Shown here one piece after another: positions 46,777-53,867 of a DNA stretch of 64,000 nt. The position numbers were made by a program, and so were the translations under genes. The notes under the pieces are model-generated. The model searched no databases. It was given only the letters and a program-made list of their open reading frames with translations, and was not told the origin of the DNA. The DNA comes from an uncultured Treponema sp. (GTDB lineage: Bacteria; Spirochaetota; Spirochaetia; Treponematales; Treponemataceae): NCBI RefSeq assembly GCF_934725225.1, contig NZ_CAKVAM010000004.1, positions 1 through 64,000 of the forward strand, written 5' to 3'. Position 1 is the stretch's first letter, and each line of letters opens with the position of its first letter.

Positions 46777-46820
46777 CGAAAACTTTTCCAGAGGCTTGTT
46801 CCTAAATATTTAAAGCTCAT

Positions 46821-46925
46821 TGTCATTGTCGTACCTTGATACGACAATCTGCTTTTTTTATTTGCAATAGATTATCAACCGAGTTTCTTTCAGAAACATC
46901 GCAGGGTCAAGCCCGATAATGACAG
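46821..46925. repeat. Dispersed palindromic repeat upstream of the template
   Basis: A GTCATTGTCGTA..TACGACAATCT hairpin (46823-46850) and a GGGTCAAGCCCGATAATGACA unit (46904-46925) fill the space between the HRDC gene and the template repeat. Confidence 0.55.
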
Positions 46926-46933
46926 TCGATCTC

Positions 46934-47464
46934 CTAGAATATATCCAGCTGATTTTTATTTTCAGCGGAATCTTCTTTTGCGCTGTCAGCCGCATGCTCA
47001 GCAGAAAGCATGGCTGACTTTACTGTTTCAAGAAACTCTTCTCCGAACTGCTTGTATTTCTGCTCGCTCACTCCTTTTATCTTTATGAACTCCTCTTTTG
47101 TCTTTGGCGGATTCTGCGCCATAAGCGCGAGCTGCTCGTTGCTCAAGATTCCGTAGAGGGGAATTTTTGTCTTTTCGCCGATTTCCTTGCGTTTTTTGCG
47201 CAGCAGGTCATAGACTGCAAACTGACTTGGATTTAAGACATCGCGCCAGTCAACTTTCGCGCTCATCGTGTATGAAGGCTTTGCGCCCTCATTGTCTGAA
47301 TATTCAACAAGGAACACCCAGCCAGTGCCGCGCTCGCCGTCTATAAGCCTTTTTTCCACATTTATTATGCGGCGGGACTTAAGAAAGTTGTTAAGCTCCG
47401 CGTGGCTAGACGGCTCGCTGAACGGGCTTACAAAAAACGTCATGAACTGGGTCAATAAAGCCAT
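46934..47464 (-). CDS. HRDC-domain protein, probable DGR accessory factor
   Basis: The 176-aa product has an N-terminal beta-rich part (residues 1 to about 70). An HRDC domain follows (about 72-150: LNPSQFAVYDLLRKKRKEIG, ILSNEQLALMAQNPPKTKEEFIKIKGVSEQKYKQFGEEFLETV). HRDC domains bind nucleic acid. HRDC genes are known beside the RT in some DGRs where the usual avd gene is absent; no avd-like gene is seen here. It lies immediately upstream of the template repeat on the same strand. GGAGGAG precedes the ATG. The frame is intact. Confidence 0.8.
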   Translation of the reverse strand: MALLTQFMTFFVSPFSEPSSHAELNNFLKSRRIINVEKRLIDGERGTGWVFLVEYSDNEGAKPSYTMSAKVDWRDVLNPSQFAVYDLLRKKRKEIGEKTKIPLYGILSNEQLALMAQNPPKTKEEFIKIKGVSEQKYKQFGEEFLETVKSAMLSAEHAADSAKEDSAENKNQLDIF

Positions 47465-47481
47465 AAATTCTCCTCCACATT

Positions 47482-47611
47482 GATTCCCCGGTCAAGCCGG
47501 GGAATGACATACAACTTTATAAGGCTTGCTTATATGACATTCACACTCTTGCTAATTTATCATTCCCGCTATTGGTTATATGTCATTCCCGCATTCAATG
47601 CGGGAATCTAT
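47482..47611. repeat. Pair of dispersed palindromic repeats
   Basis: One unit, CCCCGGTCAAGCCGGGG plus AATGACA, is at 47482-47510. A second, GTCATTCCCGCATTCAATGC..GGGAATCT, is at 47582-47611. Both lie between the HRDC gene and the 3' element of the first DGR target. Confidence 0.6.
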
Positions 47612-47624
47612 TTTTTTACAACAC

Positions 47625-47708
47625 CGCCTGCTCGCTTACAGCTGTTCCGTGCCTGTTACGCTACGGCTTGCCGCCTGCGCTACACCGGCACTACACAGCC
47701 GCAGCTCG
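47625..47708 (-). promoter_or_regulatory. Conserved 3' element of DGR target 1
   Basis: Starting right at the stop codon, about 85 bp are conserved with 51432-51518 and 53787-53867. All three begin with TAGCGAGCTG and contain a small GGC..GCC hairpin 33 nt beyond the stop (here 47665-47675). It is probably part of the target-recognition region. Confidence 0.6.
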
Positions 47709-48521
47709 CTATTTTTTGCTAGAAGAGCGGACAATGCGGAACCCCAGGTTGACGTCTCCGTAGTAGGCGAAGTAGTCGTTCCGATAGCCCACCTCGCAGT
47801 CGACGGCGTAGCTGTTCCAACCGCCGCCGCAGTTATAGCGTTTGCAGTGGCTGTAGGAATCCCAGCACCATTCCCAAACGTTGCCGCTCATGTCGTAAAG
47901 ACCGTAGCTGTTGGGAGCTTTCTGCGCCACAGGATGAGTTTTTCCTATTGCTACAAGTCCTTCTATTTCGCCATACCAGCCCACTTTGTCAAGGTCGTTG
48001 CTGCCGCTGTACTTGTAGTTTTGCCCGCCTTTTGCCGCATACTGCCATTCCTCAACTGTAGGCAGGCGGTAGCCGTTTGCGTTCTTGCGCCATTTTATTT
48101 CAGGCTTGAATTCAGCAGCCTTATGAGGAGAATAGCCCCATTCTTCCACGTCAGTTTCTCCGTCCACAGAATACACAGGCTCAAGTTTTTCTTTTTCGCT
48201 CAGCCTGTTGCAGAACATAACCGCGTCATACCAGCTCAAACATTCCACAGGAAGATTCTTTTCTCCATCAAACCCGCTAGGATTCTCGCCCATGACTGAC
48301 TTGTAAAGCTCCTGCGTAACTTCTGTTGCAAGAATGGAATAGCTCTTTCCCGGAACTGCAACCATCAGGCTGCTAGCCTCATGAATTCCTTTTTTAAGAG
48401 CCGCCGCCACATTCACCTTCTTGTTTCCGCATGACACGCACAGAAAAACGCCAAGCAGCGCAAATGCACAGGCCATTTTTGCAAAATGCCGTCCGTTTTT
48501 AGGATTCTTTAACGCATTCAC
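47709..48521 (-). CDS. DGR target 1: FGE-fold lipoprotein
   Basis: From the GTG at 48521 (AGGAT just upstream) the product is 270 aa. Its lipoprotein signal ends in LCVSC. The FGE/C-type-lectin domain follows (SYSILATEVTQELYKSVMGE, VECLSWYDAVMFCNRLS, GYRLPTVEEWQYAAKGG, GLYDMSGNVWEWCWD). The variable repeat is at 47736-47866 and ends GFRIVRSSSKK. The readable frame runs further upstream to 48569 and overlaps the previous gene. It should be surface-exposed with a diversified ligand face. Against the template it shows 11 mismatches, 9 at adenines. Confidence 0.85.
   Translation of the reverse strand: MNALKNPKNGRHFAKMACAFALLGVFLCVSCGNKKVNVAAALKKGIHEASSLMVAVPGKSYSILATEVTQELYKSVMGENPSGFDGEKNLPVECLSWYDAVMFCNRLSEKEKLEPVYSVDGETDVEEWGYSPHKAAEFKPEIKWRKNANGYRLPTVEEWQYAAKGGQNYKYSGSNDLDKVGWYGEIEGLVAIGKTHPVAQKAPNSYGLYDMSGNVWEWCWDSYSHCKRYNCGGGWNSYAVDCEVGYRNDYFAYYGDVNLGFRIVRSSSKK
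47736..47866 (-). repeat. Variable repeat VR1
   Basis: The first half (47801-47866) aligns to the template. The other half, down to GGGTTCCGC, has no template counterpart left in this window. Diversified positions fall in AAC-type codons (Tyr, Ser, His, Asp, Phe, Ala, Val here). Confidence 0.8.
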
Positions 48522-48531
48522 TTTTTCTATC

Positions 48532-49353
48532 CTATTCTTCTCTGAAATAATCAGCATTGCGCACAACACGGAAGCCTAAATTGTCGTACCTACGGTCAGC
48601 GTAGCTACTATTACGCTTCCCCACTGCACAATTAAATCTGGGGGTATTCCATCCACTGCCGTAATACCCAGCGTAAAAGTCCCAGTTATTGCCACTTGTA
48701 TCCCAGCACCATTCCCAAACATTGCCAGTCATATCGTACAAGCCGTAGCCGTTAGGCTTTTTCTGCGCAACTGGATGTGTCTTGTATCCGCTGTTGTCGC
48801 CATACCAGGCAACCTCATCCAAATTGTCGCTGCCGCTGTGCTTGAATTCCTGTCCGCCTTTCGCCGCATACTGCCATTCTTCAACTGTAGGCAGACGGTA
48901 GCCGTTAGCATTTTCATTGCATTTTATTTTCACACTTACCGAGCTAAACATACGCCCCCACTGGCTTACATCAGTTTCTCCGTCCACAGAATACACAGGC
49001 GCAAGACCTTCCTGCTCGCTCAGCTTGTTGCAGAACATAACAGCATCGTTCCAGCTCACATTTTCCACAGGAAGATTCTTTTCTCCCTTGAATTTGCTTG
49101 GGTTATTTCCCATAACAGACTCGTAAATCTCCTGGGTAACTTCCGTGTCCATTATGCAATAGCTTTCTCCAGGAATCGAAACCATATTTATTCCCCGCTC
49201 CTCGTCCTCTATGACAATCTGCTCAACAGCCTTGTTCGAGGCGCAGGAAGCGCAAAGCGAAGCGGCAAGCATGCTTCCGCATGCAAACTTTGCAAAAGAC
49301 AGTCCGCTCTTGCGGCTGCCAGCCAAACCAAAACATTTTTTTAAGTTTTTCAT
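48532..49353 (-). CDS. FGE-fold lipoprotein, old or orphan DGR target
   Basis: The 273-aa product has a lipoprotein signal (SLCASC, Cys near residue 36) and the FGE domain (SYCIMDTEVTQEIYESVMG, VENVSWNDAVMFCNKLS, GYRLPTVEEWQYAAKGG, GLYDMTGNVWEWCWD). Its C-terminal loop region (NNWDFYAGYYGSGWNT..) and nucleotide sequence differ from the template at all base types, and it ends GFRVVRNADYFREE, without the SSKK end or the conserved 3' element. So it is not a current target of this template. The 3' end is 11 bp before the GTG of target 1. Confidence 0.8.
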   Translation of the reverse strand: MKNLKKCFGLAGSRKSGLSFAKFACGSMLAASLCASCASNKAVEQIVIEDEERGINMVSIPGESYCIMDTEVTQEIYESVMGNNPSKFKGEKNLPVENVSWNDAVMFCNKLSEQEGLAPVYSVDGETDVSQWGRMFSSVSVKIKCNENANGYRLPTVEEWQYAAKGGQEFKHSGSDNLDEVAWYGDNSGYKTHPVAQKKPNGYGLYDMTGNVWEWCWDTSGNNWDFYAGYYGSGWNTPRFNCAVGKRNSSYADRRYDNLGFRVVRNADYFREE

Positions 49354-49360
49354 TTTTATA

Positions 49361-49410
49361 CTCCTTGCTAAAATGAAATTAAATTTATAAACACAACAAT
49401 GTCGTGATTA
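49361..49410 (-). repeat. Conserved leader shared by FGE genes
   Basis: About 50 bp upstream of the gene at 49353 are nearly identical to 50443-50492 upstream of the gene at 50436 (CTCCTTG.TAAAATGAAATT, then AAATTTATAAACACAACAATGTCG in plus orientation). It includes the ribosome-binding site and probably the promoter. A similar shorter copy precedes the gene at 46042. Confidence 0.55.
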
Positions 49411-49494
49411 TTTTCTTTAACATTTCCTGATGTGAGACTTCTGTCCCGTTCAGGGTTGGCATTTCTGTACATTTTGCCGGACACATCGCTCTTA

Positions 49495-50436
49495 CTATTC
49501 TATATTGCGGACAACACGGAAACCTAAGTTGGAGTAGGAGTAGCTAACATCGTTCCAGTAACCGTTGTCAACCTCGCAGCGGTCAGCACTGTTGCGCCAG
49601 CTACCACCACAGTCATAGCGATTCCCTTTATCGTTGGAATCCCAGCACCATTCATAAACGTTGCCGCTCATGTCGTACAAGCCGTAGCCGTTCGGATTTT
49701 TCTGCGCAACTGGATGTGTCTTTTCTCCGCTGTTGCCGCCATACCAGCCCACTTCATCCAAGTTGTTGCTGCCGCTGTACTTGAACTCCTGTCCGCCCCT
49801 TGCCGCATACTGCCATTCTTCCACTGTAGGCAGACGGTAGCCGTTGGCATTTTCATTTTAATTTATAGTTCCTATTATTTTATTTTCCGAATCATACATC
49901 CATTCTTTTGCCTCAGTTTTGTCATCAACAGCATAGACAGGAGGCAAACCGCACTTCTTACTCAACTCATTGCAAAAATAGATTGCATCATTCCAACTTA
50001 TATTTTCCACAGGCAGATTCTTTTCCCCTTTATTTTCGCTAGGATTCTCGCCCGTAACTGACTCGTAAAGCTCCTGCGTAACCTCAGTTGCAAGAATAGA
50101 AAATTCCTTTCCTGGAACAGCGATCATAAGCTTACAAACATTTTTATACGTAACGCCCACTGCCAAGGCAGCCTTGACAGTGTCTAGCTTTGTTTCGTCA
50201 GGATTTGAATTATCCTCGCCCCCATCTGGCTTTGTTTCACCGGAATTGTTCTTGTCAACATCCGCCCCTTCAAAGGTTGATTCAATAGTTGAATCTCCAT
50301 TGTCGTCTCCTGGGTTAGAGCATGAAATCTGCAATGTAACAGCAAGAAGTATAATTCCGCAAATAATAGAACTAGCAAAAGACAGGCTCCTTTTGCAGCC
50401 ACTAGTCCAAGTAAAAGATTTCTTAAAGATTTTCAT
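49495..50436 (-). pseudogene. FGE-fold lipoprotein interrupted by a stop codon
   Basis: The reading frame is continuous from the ATG at 50436 to 49495 except for one in-frame TAA at 49858-49860, just before NENANGYRLPTVEEWQ. The N-terminal piece (192 aa) has a lipoprotein signal (LLAVTLQISC) and an Asp/Asn/Glu/Lys-rich linker. The downstream piece keeps GLYDMSGNVYEWCWDSND and GFRVVRNIE. Its variable-repeat region (49514-49646) matches the template with many non-adenine changes, so it has drifted. It also lacks the conserved 3' element. Unless the stop is read through, no full protein is made. Confidence 0.8.
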
Positions 50437-50562
50437 TTTTTTCTCCTTGTTAAAATGAAATTAAATTTATAAACACAACAATGTCGCGATTACTTTCCAC
50501 GATTTGACCGGAGAATCCATAACCTCAACAAAATAAAAACTCAACATTAAGCCAAAGCTTGT

Positions 50563-51330
50563 TTATTGTGTCTGACACCAAATATAATTTTCACGAATTA
50601 ATTCCTGTAGCAATTTCCAATATTCTTTTTCAAGTTTTATTTTAATCGATATAAACCCTGCCGCACCTATATAATTCAGTCTGTACGAATAACTTTCAAA
50701 GAACATATCCCAGTCAAGATTGCCATTTTTCAGCATTGCACAAGCAACCTCAAAAAGACCAAGATAGTCATCAAGTTCAGACTCATAATCTTCAAGAATT
50801 GATTCAAGAAATTCTTTTCCATCTCCAGATGTATTAATGTTTTCCAATTCAGAACTATCAATGTTAAATTCAGAGGCTATGACTTTAAGCTTATCTTTTT
50901 TAACATGAGTTTCCGACCTAGCAAGTTCTTGGATGACAAGATGTATTCTCCAGCGTCGTTTTTCCGAGAACATTTTTCTAAGCTCAAGCTGATTCTGCAT
51001 TTTTATGGCACAGGTATTTTCCCCAAGCTGCTTCCAAACAATAGCTGCTGAAATAACAGCACCAACCACAGAACCAATAAATCCGCTTAACAACGAAAAT
51101 TTATCTGACACCATGAAACGTGATTTTTCTATTTCGGGAGAAAAATTTTTCAGAATAAATATCAAAAAATATACAGCAACAAAAGCCACAATGCTTACAA
51201 CTAAAACCATTGGTAGAATCTTAAATAAGCAAGAAAATAAGTTTTCACCTGAGTTTGTATTTTTTGATTTAAGACAATTGTCTTTTTCTTTCACAAAAAT
51301 CTTAACTTTACGAAACAATTTACACCTCAT
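50563..51330 (-). CDS. Membrane protein of unknown function
   Basis: The 255-aa product has a strongly hydrophobic helix at about residues 37-63 (ILPMVLVVSIVAFVAVYFLI). A second comes at about 80-100 (LLSGFIGSVVGAVISAAIVW). A charged helical cytoplasmic part follows (about 105-255). The pattern resembles small membrane proteins found near phage-defence genes, but I recognise no family. It lies between the broken FGE gene and DGR target 2. Confidence 0.55.
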   Translation of the reverse strand: MRCKLFRKVKIFVKEKDNCLKSKNTNSGENLFSCLFKILPMVLVVSIVAFVAVYFLIFILKNFSPEIEKSRFMVSDKFSLLSGFIGSVVGAVISAAIVWKQLGENTCAIKMQNQLELRKMFSEKRRWRIHLVIQELARSETHVKKDKLKVIASEFNIDSSELENINTSGDGKEFLESILEDYESELDDYLGLFEVACAMLKNGNLDWDMFFESYSYRLNYIGAAGFISIKIKLEKEYWKLLQELIRENYIWCQTQ

Positions 51331-51393
51331 ATATTTCTTTCATAAATTTTTGATTCAACAATTTCTCTCCGTGTCCTGCCACACATATCAAAG

Positions 51394-51422
51394 TGTCATT
51401 CCCGCACTCAATGCGGGAATCT
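51394..51422. repeat. Dispersed palindromic repeat
   Basis: GTCATTCCCGCACTC..TGCGGGAATCT, almost the same as the unit at 47582-47611. It lies beyond the 3' element of DGR target 2. Confidence 0.6.
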
Positions 51423-51431
51423 ATCTTTTTT

Positions 51432-51518
51432 CAACAACACTTGCTCGTTGCAGCTGTTCCGCGCCTGCTCCATTCGGCTTAACGCCTCATTGCGCCGGCT
51501 CTACACCGCCGCAGCTCG
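51432..51518 (-). promoter_or_regulatory. Conserved 3' element of DGR target 2
   Basis: It is homologous to 47625-47708 and 53787-53867. The GGC..GCC hairpin is at 51476-51486, 32 nt beyond the stop. Confidence 0.6.
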
Positions 51519-52358
51519 CTATTTTTTGCTTAAAGAGCGGACAATGCGGAAGCCCAGGTCGAAGTCGGTGTGGTCGGCGTTGCACCAGAACCTGCCGCCC
51601 ACCTCGCAGCCCGCGGCGCTGCTGCTCCAGCCGCCACCGCAGTAAAAGCGCTTGCTGTAGCTGCCGGAATCCCAGCACCACTCCCACACGTTTCCGCTCA
51701 TGTCGTACAAGCCGTAGCCGTTAGGCTTTTTCTGCGCAACTGTATGTGTCTTGTCTCCGCTGTTGCCGTCGTACCAAGCAACTTCGTCCAAGTTGTCGCT
51801 TCCGCTGTACTTGAATTCCTGACCGCCCTTTGCCGCATACCGCCATTCCTCTACTGTGGGCAAGCGGTAGCCGTTGGCATTTTCGTTGCATCCAACTTCA
51901 TTTGAAATGCCATCACCCTTATGAGGCTCATAGTTCCATTCAGATACATCAGACTTGCCAGAAACGGAATACACTGGAGCAAGTCCATACATCACACTCA
52001 GTTTGTTGCAGAACACAACAGCGTCATACCAGCTCACTTTTTCTACAGGAAGATTCTTTTCTCCTTTAAATCTGCTAGGATTCTCTCCCATAACAGCTTC
52101 GTAAAACTCTTGTGTAACCTCTGTTTTTAGTATGCTGTAGCTTTTTTCGGGAACTGCAATCATTGCGCCATCAAGAAAAGTATTGTCTAGCTTTTCCTTC
52201 AATATCACAGCACTCTGTTTCTTTTCTCTTTCTGCTAAAAGACTCTCAGAAGTAACATTTTTGTACTTTTCCAAAAGTTCCTCAAAATTGTCTTCCGCAG
52301 CCAACACAGATGACAGCAGAGCAGACATTGCAGCGATAAAAACAAATTTCAATTTCAT
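51519..52358 (-). CDS. DGR target 2: FGE-fold secreted protein
   Basis: The 279-aa product has a signal peptide (MKLKFVFIAAMSALLSSVLAA) without a clear lipobox Cys. A short coiled linker is followed by the FGE domain (SYSILKTEVTQEFYEAVMGE, VEKVSWYDAVVFCNKLS, GYRLPTVEEWRYAAKGG). The variable repeat (51546-51676) ends GFRIVRSLSKK. Against the template 13 of 14 mismatches in 66 bp are at adenines, the clearest signature in the window. Its C-terminal 100 residues are almost identical to target 3 apart from variable positions. GAGAGG precedes the ATG. Confidence 0.87.
   Translation of the reverse strand: MKLKFVFIAAMSALLSSVLAAEDNFEELLEKYKNVTSESLLAEREKKQSAVILKEKLDNTFLDGAMIAVPEKSYSILKTEVTQEFYEAVMGENPSRFKGEKNLPVEKVSWYDAVVFCNKLSVMYGLAPVYSVSGKSDVSEWNYEPHKGDGISNEVGCNENANGYRLPTVEEWRYAAKGGQEFKYSGSDNLDEVAWYDGNSGDKTHTVAQKKPNGYGLYDMSGNVWEWCWDSGSYSKRFYCGGGWSSSAAGCEVGGRFWCNADHTDFDLGFRIVRSLSKK
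51546..51676 (-). repeat. Variable repeat VR2
   Basis: The template-matching half is 51611-51676. The whole repeat aligns to 53895-54025 of target 3; the two copies differ in clustered codons (such as TTC/GGC, TGC/TAC, CAC/AGC), consistent with independent adenine mutagenesis of one template. Confidence 0.85.
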
Positions 52359-52388
52359 AATTACTAACCTCTCTATATTTTTTTGAAC

Positions 52389-53735
52389 TCAGATAGCTTG
52401 AAGATAATCAAGCCAGTTTTTTCCAGTTTCAGTATCTTTTCTATCATCATCTATCAGTCTTACAATCAAATCCCCGGTATTATTGCTAAGACAAAGTTTT
52501 TCCTTCAATTTATTTTCAACTTTATGAATATTTCCATCTTCTTCATATTTATAGCTAAAATAAATGACCTTTTTTCCATATATCAACAGTTTATGGAATA
52601 TTGACTTTATTAGACTGTCATCATCATTAAAATTAAATCCGATAACAGCGATTTTTGAGCATTTATTAAATTCTTCAAAGGTTTTTGCGAATGGAAGAAC
52701 AGCATCCACAGAAACAAACGGCTTGAGTGTAGTTTGAGGAAATATAAAAGGCACGCAATTTTTATTTTCAGGAACATAATCTTCTGAGACCACATCAAAA
52801 CCATCAAGGTTAAGATATTTATCTGTACTTCCATTCAGATATTCTATTTCCAACTCTGGAATCTTCGAGTAATTTGTAGATGCAATGAAAAAATCATTTA
52901 GATTTTTATCAAATATATCAGCATAATATGTTTTGCCTTTCTCCAAAGCTTTTTTTTCATCAAAATGCTCTTTTATGTATTGCTGAATTACAAAAAGAAA
53001 TGAGGCAATTTTGTTGCACTTTGAAGAAGACCCGTTCTTGTCAAAAAGATAGTCATAGTATTCATTCATAAGAAGCTGATAATCCAGTGTCTTCGTAAAA
53101 ATATCATATACACTGCTACGAACTTCCTCGTAGACTTCCATCAATGAAGAATTTCCAGATTTCTCATTGCTATCAAGTTTTTTTTGTACAAGAGAAACAA
53201 TCTCTTTATTAAGAGATATAAGCCGGCTATAGTTAAACGAATGAAGCTCTTCAATAGCAACATCATCAAATAAATTCTTAATGGAATTGCTTTCCGCTCC
53301 AATGGCTTCATTAAAAGAATCCCTTTCCTTTATTCCTTTTGAAATCATAAAAAATGCAGCGTAAAGTCTTACCAGTTTTCTAAAATTCTCCCTGCAAGGT
53401 TCTGTTTTTGCCTTATTTTTATCAAAAGTTGGAAATTCTTCTATTTTGCTGTAATAATCATTAAACAATGAAATATCGATATTTTTTTCAGTAAAAAAAT
53501 TTTCCAAAACATTTTTTCTTTTCTCGACAGTTGATTTTATCACCGTTTTATAATCACTACCGTCAAAAGCTTTAAACATATTTTCATTGCCAAAAACTTT
53601 CGAAAACATTTTCCTTGCAGAATCTTTTACATTATCTTCTGGAAAAAGTATTTCCATTGCAAAATCACTTCCTGTTGGCATTTTGAAACACCTTTCCGCG
53701 CCCGCTCCAAAAAGGATTCCCGTTTTTCCATTCAT
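52389..53735 (-). CDS. SIR2-like domain protein
   Basis: The 448-aa product begins ILFGAGAERCFKMPTGSDFA. This fits the GAGAS-type NAD-binding start of SIR2-like proteins, and a TNYSK block near residue 287 stands in for the TNYD motif. A late KIAVIGFNFNDDDSLIKSIF strand-helix fits the end of the Rossmann fold. The middle is helical. SIR2-like proteins are frequent NADase effectors of phage defence. No partner such as a helicase or Argonaute is next to it. It lies between DGR targets 2 and 3 on the same strand. Confidence 0.65.
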   Translation of the reverse strand: MNGKTGILFGAGAERCFKMPTGSDFAMEILFPEDNVKDSARKMFSKVFGNENMFKAFDGSDYKTVIKSTVEKRKNVLENFFTEKNIDISLFNDYYSKIEEFPTFDKNKAKTEPCRENFRKLVRLYAAFFMISKGIKERDSFNEAIGAESNSIKNLFDDVAIEELHSFNYSRLISLNKEIVSLVQKKLDSNEKSGNSSLMEVYEEVRSSVYDIFTKTLDYQLLMNEYYDYLFDKNGSSSKCNKIASFLFVIQQYIKEHFDEKKALEKGKTYYADIFDKNLNDFFIASTNYSKIPELEIEYLNGSTDKYLNLDGFDVVSEDYVPENKNCVPFIFPQTTLKPFVSVDAVLPFAKTFEEFNKCSKIAVIGFNFNDDDSLIKSIFHKLLIYGKKVIYFSYKYEEDGNIHKVENKLKEKLCLSNNTGDLIVRLIDDDRKDTETGKNWLDYLQAI

Positions 53736-53786
53736 AATTATTATTTTCCTTTTTCAACAAGTTAATAAAAAACAAACTCTCTCCGT

Positions 53787-53867
53787 GCCCCGCTCGCTGT
53801 GGCTGCTCCGAGCCTGCTCCATTCGGCTTAACGCCTCTTTACGCTGGCTCTACACCGCTACAGCTCG
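53787..53867 (-). promoter_or_regulatory. Conserved 3' element of DGR target 3
   Basis: It is homologous to 51432-51518 over its whole length. The GGC..GCC hairpin is at 53825-53835, 32 nt beyond the stop. Confidence 0.6.
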
